From JASFEQ01 sp050124735 (GTDB lineage Bacteria; Desulfobacterota; DSM-4660; Desulfatiglandales; HGW-15): a stretch of DNA of 8,134 bases. The translations under genes were made by a program, and so were the position numbers. The notes under the pieces were generated by a model that ran no database searches, was not told the origin of the DNA, and worked only from the letters and a program-made list of their open reading frames with translations. The stretch covers positions 1 through 8,134 of the forward strand of contig JASFEQ010000200.1 in assembly GCA_050124735.1 (NCBI GenBank). The letters are read 5' to 3'. The stretch's first letter is position 1; every line of letters begins with the position of its first letter. This document shows, one piece after another, positions 1-5,966 of the stretch.

Positions 1-143
1 TTAAAGTCTTCTCTAATAATCCTTTTCATGTCGCGTGCTGAGATTGCGCTGAGATAAAAGGCACTCGACAGCAGAACAAAGATGATGATGCTTATGACCC
101 GCAGGCCCCTCTTGCTTGCAAAAAATTCGTAATACGTCTTCAA
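1..143 (-). CDS. N-terminus of a membrane-anchored sensor, probably a histidine kinase (partial)
   Basis: This is the first 47 codons of a gene that runs off the left edge. I place the start at the TTG codon 141-143. An in-frame TAG lies two codons upstream (147-149), and a GGGAG Shine-Dalgarno (minus strand of 151-155) sits 7 nt before the TTG. The only ATG in the fragment (27-29) lies beyond the membrane segment and would delete it. The product starts with a short basic cytoplasmic stretch (FFASKRGLR), then one hydrophobic helix at about residues 14-34, then ARDMKRIIREDFN. An amphipathic I-I-R-x-DFN stretch just after the first helix is common at the start of the periplasmic sensor region of deltaproteobacterial histidine kinases. 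That comparison is from memory. No kinase domain is visible, so a chemoreceptor or other single-anchor sensor is possible. It follows the PEP-synthase-like gene on the same strand after a 369-nt repeat-rich gap. Confidence 0.55.
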   Translation of the reverse strand, partial: MKTYYEFFASKRGLRVISIIIFVLLSSAFYLSAISARDMKRIIREDF

Positions 144-160
144 GGGCTATCTCCCAAAGC

Positions 161-209
161 TATGAAGTGCCTAAAGTGAGCTAAAGTGTCTAAAATGACT
201 AAAGTGAAC
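161..209 (+). repeat. Array of degenerate 9-10 bp CTAAARTG units (left copy)
   Basis: Four clear units follow each other: CTAAAGTGAG (171-180), CTAAAGTGT (181-189), CTAAAATGA (190-198) and CTAAAGTGAA (199-208), preceded by a decayed unit (ATGAAGTGC, 162-170). The spacing of 9-10 bp is close to one helical turn. The array lies just upstream of the ribosome binding site of the minus-strand sensor gene. The stretch 170-198 matches the reverse complement of 468-496 at 24 of 29 positions, so the two arrays face each other. Confidence 0.75.
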
Positions 210-248
210 GACACCATAAGTATGCATGCTACAATTGGTCTTTGCGAG

Positions 249-290
249 CCCTTCGAGTTCCTCAGGGCCTGCCCTGAGCCTGCCGAAGGG
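249..290. repeat. 42-bp palindromic intergenic repeat (CCTTCG...CGAAGG type)
   Basis: The hairpin is exactly symmetrical: CCCTTCG (249-255) pairs with CGAAGGG (284-290); a 5-by-5 nt internal bulge follows (256-260 against 279-283); then CTCAGGGC (261-268) pairs with GCCCTGAG (271-278) across a 2-nt loop. When translated it gives fragments such as RACPEPAEG and SGQALRNSKG, which I know from spurious ORF calls over a repeat family in environmental bacterial genomes. There is no T-tract, so it is not a classical intrinsic terminator. It may act as a REP-like mRNA 3' stabiliser or be a passive mobile repeat. Confidence 0.8.
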
Positions 291-309
291 GTAAACTCCG
301 CGAAGCCGT

Positions 310-331
310 TCGGCCTTGAGCTCATGGCCGA
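310..331. repeat. 22-bp near-perfect palindrome
   Basis: TCGGCC (310-315) pairs with GGCCGA (326-331), one T/T mismatch follows (316 and 325), and the centre TGAGCTCA (317-324) is itself a perfect palindrome. It sits 19 bp from the 249-290 hairpin and looks like part of the same composite repeat. It could also be an operator. No T-tract follows on either strand. Confidence 0.5.
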
Positions 332-347
332 GGGGCACTCTCATGGG

Positions 348-380
348 ATTGCGTCGTCACTGCGTTCCTCGCAATGACGA
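348..380. repeat. CATTGCGAGGA-type dispersed repeat
   Basis: The segment can fold in two competing ways: ATTGCG (348-353) with CGCAAT (370-375), or TCGTCA (354-359) with TGACGA (375-380). On the minus strand it contains TCATTGCGAGGAACGCAG, which I recognise as a type of short dispersed intergenic repeat found in many unrelated bacterial genomes. It has no coding role. Copy number in this genome cannot be judged from the window. Confidence 0.65.
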
Positions 381-407
381 TATTCTTTCAACGTTCACTT
401 AAGAACA

Positions 408-427
408 CCTAAATTGAGCTAGAGTGG
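408..427 (+). repeat. Degenerate third copy of the CTAAA-type repeat
   Basis: The sequence CCTAAATTGAGCTAGAGTGG matches the left array at 170-189 in 17 of 20 positions and in direct orientation. It is preceded by CGTTCACTTAAG (392-403), which resembles the reverse complement of the left array's right edge. It therefore looks like an older, decayed repeat remnant. Confidence 0.45.
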
Positions 428-467
428 AGTGTGCGAAAAAGCGTTTGATAGAAACTAATTATATCCT

Positions 468-510
468 TAACTTTAGGCACTTTAGTTCATTTTAGGCATT
501 TTAGTTCATT
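468..510 (-). repeat. Array of degenerate 9-10 bp CTAAARTG units (right copy, inverted)
   Basis: Read on the minus strand, the units are CTAAAATGC, CTAAAATGAA, CTAAAGTGC and CTAAAGTTA. They begin within 2-3 nt of the stop codon of the PEP-synthase-like gene (513-515), so the array forms the very start of its 3' untranslated region. Together with 161-209 it makes an imperfect inverted repeat bounding about 350 bp. A transcript across both could fold into a long stem. Confidence 0.75.
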
Positions 511-512
511 CG

Positions 513-3092
513 TTAATGAGATATTTTCACAAAAGACTCGATCCCCTTCAACATGTCGTTATAATACCAACTTACCATCTTCTCGTTATACATAACCATG
601 TCCAACTGCCTCGTATGAATGATGATATGACCTAACACCTTGAGGCGTTCTTTCAAATAATCTTGATCGTGCCCTTCGAGGCGAGCAAAGACGGAGTCAT
701 CCCTGATCTCAACGCGAAAATCAAACCGCTCCAAGAGTTTTCCTACGAATTGGACTCTTCTGACCCTGCGATCCAAATCGGCTGCGCCACCTTTAAAGAT
801 AAAACTTGCATAGTTTTCATTGGGATTATCGCCCACATATGCCTCTGTGGTTGAAAAGTGAAATCCAAGCCGACTGCTCAAATTGCAGAAGTTCTTTGAA
901 ACTATGATATAATTCTTATCCGCAAACCGTTTTCTGACAGAAGGATCAATACTGGGATCCATTGTGGCCCCAAACATCACAGAGAGAAACCCTTTCGTGT
1001 CCACCGGCGGCGGCCCTTTCCAGGGCAAGGCTGTCATGCCCTCCCAAAGGGCTCGCATTGGGATCGAAATGATCTCCTCGGGTTTGACCTTTCCCCCTTT
1101 CACACTCTCTTCAATACCGTCTTCCAAATCAATTATCCACCACTGCATGGGAACCTGGGAGACCAATTGCTTGGTCGATGTCTCCGAAAAATGACTCTCC
1201 TTGCTCAGGTCGAACATGGTTGTGAGCGCCACTTCATGGGCAAATCTTGTGATGTCGTGAAGTGTCTTGCATCCTCTAGGGGCAAAGTTGGGGCTCCTTG
1301 GGTCTGTGAGATTCAAAGGGGTCATCATCTGCAATATCTCTCGAAGCTGCTTCAGGACAGGGGATGCTTTTAAGGCCTCATCGCTTTCTTTTTCCCTCAG
1401 CACCTTCTCTACCACACCTTCGTACACATGGGCGTACACCGCATCCACAGTGACCACCATGCCATTCCTGAGAATCTTGGTGGCGCTCTGAGTCCCAAAA
1501 AGGGCAGGCACGTTGTATTCTCGAGCTACGGTGGCCAGATGCCCCATCACGTTCCCAATGTCTGATACAACGGCAGAGGCCCTTTGGAGCACCACCGCAA
1601 ACTCGGGGTGAGAATGTCTCAGCACCAACACACCGCCCTCAGGAAAATCTTTCAAATCCTCTTCACGTTCCACCACGTGGACAGGGCCCGCACCAACGCC
1701 TCGAGAGGCAATGGTTCCCTTATCCAGGAAAATCTCATGATCCTTGACTACCGTTCGCCCTCTTTCATCAGATCGAATCTTTGTAGAGGTCAGACGCAGC
1801 GGTCTGGACTGTAAGAAATAGAGCTGGCCATCCTGATCCATGGCCCACTCCAAGTCCTGCGGTTGCTCAAAATGGGCCTCCACCTTCCGGGCGTAAGAAG
1901 CAAGCTGTGAAATTTGCTCATTGGCCAGGCACGCTTCTGAGAGACATTCTTTGGGGACTGGCACCTCTTTGGTACCTGATTCTGGTCGCACCGAAAGCAT
2001 CACTTCCTGGCGACCCGTTTCAGCATCTGTGATCTTTTCTACATTTTCTCCAGAGACCCTGTAGTTACTTGTTGGCACCATCCCCCCCACCGCATACGAT
2101 CCAAGCCCCCATATGGCATTAACAAGTACGCTGTCTCCCTCAGGATTCCCTGGATCGCGAGAGTATATAATGCCGCTAGCCCTGGCTGGGATCATGGCAA
2201 GCACCCCCACCGCCATGGCCATTTCTCCGATGCGGAACTCCTTTTCCCTGTAATAGAAAAGCGCTCGAGGGGTGAACTGGCTAGCCAAGACGCTCTTATA
2301 TTGGGCCAACAGATCCCCGGGGGGAACGTTCAGGGCGGTTTCATATTGGCCTGCAAAACTGGCCATGATATCTTCATGGACCTCACTACTTCGCACAGAC
2401 ACTTTCAATTCCTCTTCCCCCGCCTCGTGGCACAAATCTCCATATGCATCCAGGATGGCCTGCTCTAAATCTGCTGGTATCTGTGTGTTCCTGACCAGTT
2501 GCCCCATTTTTTGGCTTACGTCTCTCAATTCTTCATAATTTCGGATGTCGAGTTTTCGCGTTTTTTCACTCAAGATATCCTGTATTTGGTTGTGCTCGAC
2601 AAAGGTCTTATAGGCATAGGTTGTCACCACGAAGCCGGAAGGAACGGGGAGGCCCAAAACGCCAGCAAGCTCACCCAAGTAAGCAAACTTACCGCCTGCT
2701 GCGGCTATGCTCTCCTTTCCGACCTTATTCAGAGGCAGGACATATTCTGTCTTGGGGATGGCCATCTTAGCCGAAAGCTGTTTGCGGATGGCCTCGTCAG
2801 TTCTCTGATATGGAATATTCAGGTCCTTGTATTTCTCATCCCCCAAGACATTCAGGTTATCAATAATCCTTTTAATCCCATCGGACACGGCCTGGTAGGA
2901 AGAATCCACATAGGCCCTATCAAAGACAAAAGCACCGTTCGCCTTTTCCTGCATATCGCCCATGGTCATCAGCACTTCATTATTGCTCTTAAGGACTTCC
3001 CGAAAGGCCTTATACCGCCTTATAAAAAGCGCCTTTTCGTCTGCATCCTTAAGGGCCTTCTTCTGCCTTCTTTTGCTGAAAAAATCAAACAT
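513..3092 (-). CDS. PEP-synthase-like protein: ATP-binding and phosphohistidine domains plus an unrecognised C-terminal domain
   Basis: The product has 859 aa. Residues 1-115 form a charged, mostly helical N-terminal extension. Residues about 120-435 are a PEP-synthase-type nucleotide-binding domain: NKVGKESIAAAGGK at 122-135, VRSSEVHED at 233-241 with SFAGQYET at 245-252, SGIIYSRDP at 306-314 and LQSRP at 427-431. Residues about 455-570 are the swivelling phosphohistidine domain, with SDIGNVMGHLATVARE at 510-525; His518 aligns with the catalytic histidine of pyruvate, water dikinase. True PpsA/PPDK then carries a TIM barrel of about 300 residues binding PEP/pyruvate. I find none of its motifs. 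Residues 600-859 form a different domain with LEDGIEES, NPNENYASFIFKGGAA and TRQLDM. It probably autophosphorylates from ATP and passes phosphate to an unknown acceptor (inference). The ATG start fits MFDFFSKRR, but the nearest SD-like GAGGTG is 18 nt upstream, so initiation may be weak. It has its own upstream region after a terminator. Confidence 0.9.
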   Translation of the reverse strand: MFDFFSKRRQKKALKDADEKALFIRRYKAFREVLKSNNEVLMTMGDMQEKANGAFVFDRAYVDSSYQAVSDGIKRIIDNLNVLGDEKYKDLNIPYQRTDEAIRKQLSAKMAIPKTEYVLPLNKVGKESIAAAGGKFAYLGELAGVLGLPVPSGFVVTTYAYKTFVEHNQIQDILSEKTRKLDIRNYEELRDVSQKMGQLVRNTQIPADLEQAILDAYGDLCHEAGEEELKVSVRSSEVHEDIMASFAGQYETALNVPPGDLLAQYKSVLASQFTPRALFYYREKEFRIGEMAMAVGVLAMIPARASGIIYSRDPGNPEGDSVLVNAIWGLGSYAVGGMVPTSNYRVSGENVEKITDAETGRQEVMLSVRPESGTKEVPVPKECLSEACLANEQISQLASYARKVEAHFEQPQDLEWAMDQDGQLYFLQSRPLRLTSTKIRSDERGRTVVKDHEIFLDKGTIASRGVGAGPVHVVEREEDLKDFPEGGVLVLRHSHPEFAVVLQRASAVVSDIGNVMGHLATVAREYNVPALFGTQSATKILRNGMVVTVDAVYAHVYEGVVEKVLREKESDEALKASPVLKQLREILQMMTPLNLTDPRSPNFAPRGCKTLHDITRFAHEVALTTMFDLSKESHFSETSTKQLVSQVPMQWWIIDLEDGIEESVKGGKVKPEEIISIPMRALWEGMTALPWKGPPPVDTKGFLSVMFGATMDPSIDPSVRKRFADKNYIIVSKNFCNLSSRLGFHFSTTEAYVGDNPNENYASFIFKGGAADLDRRVRRVQFVGKLLERFDFRVEIRDDSVFARLEGHDQDYLKERLKVLGHIIIHTRQLDMVMYNEKMVSWYYNDMLKGIESFVKISH

Positions 3093-3137
3093 GGCGTATT
3101 AGAATCTTGGCACCTCGCATAATCTCTATTCTATGGC

Positions 3138-3143
3138 ATTATA
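3138..3143 (-). promoter_or_regulatory. Possible -10 box of the PEP-synthase-like gene
   Basis: A perfect TATAAT lies on the minus strand 45 nt upstream of the ATG at 3092. The best -35-like hexamer, TTGTTC (minus strand of 3164-3169), is 20 nt away, which is too far for a good sigma70 promoter. If it is used, an activator would be expected, and the palindrome at 3195-3208 is a candidate site. Confidence 0.4.
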
Positions 3144-3194
3144 AAGCACATCGGTAACTTAGAGAACAATTTTAATCCTTCCAAGGCATAAATC

Positions 3195-3208
3195 AACCTA
3201 ATTAGGTT
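3195..3208. promoter_or_regulatory. 14-bp perfect palindrome, candidate operator
   Basis: AACCTAATTAGGTT is a perfect palindrome between the terminator (3228-3274) and the -10 box (3138-3143). Its centre is about 70 bp upstream of the expected transcription start of the PEP-synthase-like gene, a usual position for a dimeric activator. The palindrome is seen directly; the role and regulator are unknown. Confidence 0.4.
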
Positions 3209-3227
3209 CCTAAAGGGCCCCCAACAC

Positions 3228-3274
3228 AAAAACCCCGCCAGATTCTCAATGCGTACGAAACAGGCAGGGTTTTT
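3228..3274 (-). terminator. Intrinsic terminator of the CBS/permease operon (probably bidirectional)
   Basis: AAAAACCCCGCC (3228-3239) pairs with GGCAGGGTTTTT (3263-3274) with one C/A mismatch and a 23-nt loop. Because the A-run and T-run lie at the stem ends, a T-tract follows the GC stem on both strands. It sits about 70 nt past the stop codon of the last operon gene (3346) and isolates the operon from the PEP-synthase-like gene. Confidence 0.65.
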
Positions 3275-3345
3275 AGAGGTGTGAATAAATGCCTTTGAGA
3301 AATTCTTCAATGGGTTCTCAAAACATCCCCTTTACTCTATCGTGG

Positions 3346-3816
3346 CTACGGCTCCAACATAATCTTCGTTATCTCATGAAATAGATCTCCCATTCGTACA
3401 ACACCAATGAGTTTTTCCCCTTCTATGACCGGCAGGAGATAGGCGTCTTTCTGTAACATGATGTGAGAAACCTTTAAGATGCTGTCTTGGGCATCAATCT
3501 TTGCCGTTACGTCTGACATGAATTCCTTGATAGGCTGGGCAAGCCGCTTTTCACTCCCGCTCTTGAGCAGGTCATCCCAAGCGATGGGCACGCCCTCCTC
3601 GTAATGCTGTGCGAATTTGGGCTCCAGCCCTCTCAGGATTTCTTTCTGCAACAACATGCCCACGAGTTTGTACGCCTCGTCAAAAACCAGTACCGCATGG
3701 TGACCGGATTCATAGGCCACATTAAGCTGGACAATCGCCTCTTTCAGACTCGCCCAATACGGCATATGGGGGTATTCGCTCAGGGGAATAACCAGATCTT
3801 TTACCTTCTTACTCAT
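3346..3816 (-). CDS. CBS-pair protein, last gene of the permease operon
   Basis: The product has 156 aa and consists almost only of two CBS motifs: about residues 5-64 (VKDLVIPLSEY ... AVLVFDEAYKLVGMLLQKEIL) and 96-153 (IKEFMSDV ... YLLPVIEGEKLIGVVRMGDLF). Paired CBS motifs (Bateman modules) typically bind adenine nucleotides and regulate a partner. No catalytic or membrane domain is attached, so it should act in trans, and the permease in the same operon is the natural partner (inference). I chose the ATG at 3814-3816; AGGAGG (minus strand of 3827-3832) is 10 nt upstream. The ATG at 3820-3822 (adds Met-Glu, spacing 4 nt) is nearly as good; an upstream extension to 3846 lies before the SD and is rejected. 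It is a clear paralogue of the 5967-6521 product, sharing VKDL-x-x-PLSEY and LEPK-[FY]-A. Confidence 0.88.
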   Translation of the reverse strand: MSKKVKDLVIPLSEYPHMPYWASLKEAIVQLNVAYESGHHAVLVFDEAYKLVGMLLQKEILRGLEPKFAQHYEEGVPIAWDDLLKSGSEKRLAQPIKEFMSDVTAKIDAQDSILKVSHIMLQKDAYLLPVIEGEKLIGVVRMGDLFHEITKIMLEP

Positions 3817-3885
3817 TTCCATATCTCCTCCTAAGTCACCGGGCATTAAAAAATCCCTTAAGCCTCATCTATGACTTGACTACTT

Positions 3886-4188
3886 TTAGGCCTGTTCTCC
3901 TATTTTTCTATGGGTCTCTATCAGATCTACCAACTCTTGACTTGGCTCCAGGTTATAAGCCTGGTGCAGGGCGAGCAACTCGTTTCCATAATCCACCACT
4001 AAATTGGAAAATTTGACGACCCTTTCAGGATCTTTGGCTGTCTTGGCCTTGTTTTTAGCCTCTATGATCTTCTCTGTGAGGATCTTTCCTTCCTTGGCAA
4101 AGTCCTCATTACAGGAAAGACACATCCCCGTATCCTCTTCGATCTTCAGAAAAAGGCCTTTCTTCCCGCACTTTCTACACTGGGGCAT
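3886..4188 (-). CDS. Small zinc-ribbon protein of unknown function
   Basis: The product has 100 aa. Residues 1-27 form a four-cysteine zinc ribbon with knuckles CRKC (Cys4, Cys7) and CLSC (Cys23, Cys26). The rest is charged and helical (about 30-52 and 54-98) and ends in QELVDLIETHRKIGEQA. The start MPQCRKC is fixed by AGGAGG (minus strand of 4194-4199) 5 nt upstream. The open frame continues to 4275 into the permease gene, but that extension has no SD and would place residues before the zinc ribbon. It lies 46 nt after the permease stop and 69 nt before the second CBS gene, so it is in the operon. It could be an adaptor or nucleic-acid- or protein-binding regulator; the sequence does not say which. 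I do not recognise a named family. Confidence 0.85.
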   Translation of the reverse strand: MPQCRKCGKKGLFLKIEEDTGMCLSCNEDFAKEGKILTEKIIEAKNKAKTAKDPERVVKFSNLVVDYGNELLALHQAYNLEPSQELVDLIETHRKIGEQA

Positions 4189-4234
4189 TATAACCTCCTT
4201 TTGCAGAATACGATTCCGCAACATTAAGTTAAAC

Positions 4235-5845
4235 TTATCTGGCGCCGGCCTCCAAGGCAGCTCTGGCCGTCTCAAGAATCCCTTCAGGAAATCCCACGAT
4301 ATTGTAGACGACTAAGAACCCGAGGATCCAGACCACGGCCATTGAAAGGACCCAGAGTAGAAAGCCATACTTCACGAAATCCATGGGATGAATCATCTTT
4401 TCACCCGTATCCGGGTAGACACCCAGGCCGTACACAATGGCATTATTGGGAGTCCCCACGATCAGGAAGTGGGCAAAGGAGGTGGCAAAGGCCACGGCCA
4501 GACCCACCGCCCAGGGCTCGCCTGCCACGCCGGTCATGATCCCCATGGGAATGACAATGGGACCCAGCAGGGCAGTGGTACCCGCATCAGACATAAAATT
4601 GGTCATCAAACCGGAAAGACCGGACATGCCGACCCACAGGCCTAAACCTTGACTCATTCCCACGTATCCGAGAATTTGCAGGAATGTTTGGGCCAGCCAG
4701 AGTGCCGCACCGCTTTCCTTCAAGAGAGCGCCCAGGGTCAAGGCGCCACAATACATGAACCAGGCGTCCCAGGATATGCCCCCCAAAATCTTTTTCCAGT
4801 CCGTGGTCTTGAATATAACCGGTATCAAAAGCGCCAGAAGTGAGGCACCGCCCAGCCCCAGCTCCTCCCCGCCCACGATCCAGAGGAGAAGGATTAAGAG
4901 AAGCATGCCAAACGTGACATACTCTGGATAAGTCATCTTGCCCATCTTTTGGGTCTCTTCCTTAATGGCTGCCAGTCCAGGAGTGAGGTCTTTGGTCTTG
5001 ATCTTTCGACCAAATAAAACCAGCATGTAAATGGCGACGAGAATGCCCAAGACCGGAACCATGGGGAGCCCGTATTTCATCCATGTGAAAAAGTCCATGG
5101 GTACCTTATATTCACTCCAGAATCCCATCATGATTACGTTACGGCCACCCGCAGCAGGCGAACCAATACCACCCACATTCAAGGCATAGCATAGGGCAAA
5201 AAGCAGGAATTTTGCCAGGGCTGGGTCATGTTCCAGCCTCCCCTCCTTGCTGTTCGCCGCCACTGCTCCAAAATAGACCGCGGCCATCACCGGGGTCATG
5301 AACGCACACATGGCATGGGCCGAGATAAATGAGCCTACGACCGCCATGCTTATACACAACACGAAGATGGGAACAAAAAATCCCTTGGTCCAACCCAGAA
5401 GCCAACTAGCCAGCCGCTTGTGCAGTCCCACGTCCACCACGGCCACACCCATGGCCAGAACCCCCAGCAGGAACATGGGGGCATCGCCTGCGAAGGTCTT
5501 ACCGATCATATTGCGGGGAAGCAGGTGTAGAAAGTATGCCAGGATGGGCATCAGGACCCCGGTCAACCCGATCGGGATCGCCTCGGTGGCAAAAAAGATG
5601 ACCGCCATGGGGATGATGCCAAGCACGACCATGGTTTTGTCAGCCGCTTCAGTCGGGTCATGGGCCACCTCCCACTCCATCATCTTCTCTGCAAAACCGT
5701 AATTTCCCACCGTATCGACGACGCTCTGTGGCGTGGGCAAAATAAACCCAACCAGGATAAAAATACCGGCCCCAATACAGATCCATAAGAGCTTGTTGGC
5801 CAGGATTCCGCCTCCACCCACATCATGTTCCATTTCGTGGCTCAT
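4235..5845 (-). CDS. SLC13/DASS-family anion permease
   Basis: This is an integral membrane protein of 536 aa with roughly a dozen hydrophobic segments. It shows the two-fold repeat of the divalent-anion/sodium symporter family. Family marks include ATEAIPIGLTGVLMPIL (86-102) and, in the second half, MSDAGTTALLGPIVIP (418-433) followed by VGTPNNAIVYGLG (463-475), close to the usual GTPPNAI loop. The first-half site reads SAHAMCAFMTPV (175-186), where characterised carriers have SNT, and GGIGSPAAGGRN (225-236) in place of the usual GTPPN loop. The family takes up sulfate, or di- and tricarboxylates, usually with sodium; the substrate here is open. The ATG at 5843-5845 has AGGAGG (minus strand of 5856-5861) 10 nt upstream. 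It is flanked by two CBS-protein genes, suggesting nucleotide-dependent control. Confidence 0.92.
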   Translation of the reverse strand: MSHEMEHDVGGGGILANKLLWICIGAGIFILVGFILPTPQSVVDTVGNYGFAEKMMEWEVAHDPTEAADKTMVVLGIIPMAVIFFATEAIPIGLTGVLMPILAYFLHLLPRNMIGKTFAGDAPMFLLGVLAMGVAVVDVGLHKRLASWLLGWTKGFFVPIFVLCISMAVVGSFISAHAMCAFMTPVMAAVYFGAVAANSKEGRLEHDPALAKFLLFALCYALNVGGIGSPAAGGRNVIMMGFWSEYKVPMDFFTWMKYGLPMVPVLGILVAIYMLVLFGRKIKTKDLTPGLAAIKEETQKMGKMTYPEYVTFGMLLLILLLWIVGGEELGLGGASLLALLIPVIFKTTDWKKILGGISWDAWFMYCGALTLGALLKESGAALWLAQTFLQILGYVGMSQGLGLWVGMSGLSGLMTNFMSDAGTTALLGPIVIPMGIMTGVAGEPWAVGLAVAFATSFAHFLIVGTPNNAIVYGLGVYPDTGEKMIHPMDFVKYGFLLWVLSMAVVWILGFLVVYNIVGFPEGILETARAALEAGAR

Positions 5846-5888
5846 AGGGTAAAGTCCTCCTTCACTGGTTCCGCCTTATTAAATCATA

Positions 5889-5964
5889 TGAGATGCGGTC
5901 TCACGTTTGGGACATCAAAACCTTTTTCCGGGCTGCGGTTTCCCCCTTCCAAGAACCATCTTGG
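5889..5964. other. Spacer with two small hairpins between the first CBS gene and the permease
   Basis: The 121-nt gap holds TGAGA/TCTCA (5889-5893 with 5899-5903) and CCAAG/CTTGG (5949-5953 with 5960-5964), the latter just past the CBS stop codon. Neither has a T-tract and both stems are only 5 bp. They could modulate translation or decay within the operon, but chance is possible. I see no good promoter in the gap. Confidence 0.25.
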
Positions 5965-5966
5965 GC

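Larger units (their letters stand above)
144..512. other. Non-coding spacer filled with repeats and palindromes
   Basis: This 369-nt gap lies between the PEP-synthase-like gene and the sensor gene. I see no credible gene in it. It holds a CTAAA-type array at each end in opposite orientation (161-209 and 468-510), a degenerate third copy (408-427), and three palindromic elements between them (249-290, 310-331, 348-380). Short open frames across it on both strands merely translate the repeats. A TATAAT on the minus strand (458-463) has no matching -35 box and lies over 300 nt from the sensor start, so I do not call a promoter. Confidence 0.7.

Noticed and set aside
186..377. Small open frames on both strands across the repeat spacer
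   Set aside because: They translate the palindromic repeats (RACPEPAEG, SGQALRNSKG) and are known artefacts of that repeat type.
161..510. CRISPR array
   Set aside because: The repeat units are 9-10 bp, degenerate and contiguous, with no unique spacers and no cas genes nearby.
513..3092. Annotation as true PEP synthase (ppsA)
   Set aside because: The TIM-barrel motifs needed for pyruvate/PEP binding are absent from the C-terminal third, so the symbol is not used.
2499..3122. A 207-codon open frame on the plus strand
   Set aside because: It lies wholly antisense to the N-terminal part of the PEP-synthase-like gene and has no recognisable domain; the minus frame has clear family motifs.
3109..3124. 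Sigma54-like TGGCAC element
   Set aside because: TGGCAC is on the plus strand, pointing away from the gene, and no TTGC follows at the required spacing.
4189..4275. An upstream extension of the zinc-ribbon gene overlapping the permease end
   Set aside because: The strong SD 5 nt before the ATG at 4186-4188 decides the start; the extension has no SD and is permease sequence in another frame.
5298..5702. A 134-codon plus-strand open frame opposite the permease gene
   Set aside because: The opposite strand codes a clear membrane transporter; the composition of this frame reflects the antisense of hydrophobic codons.
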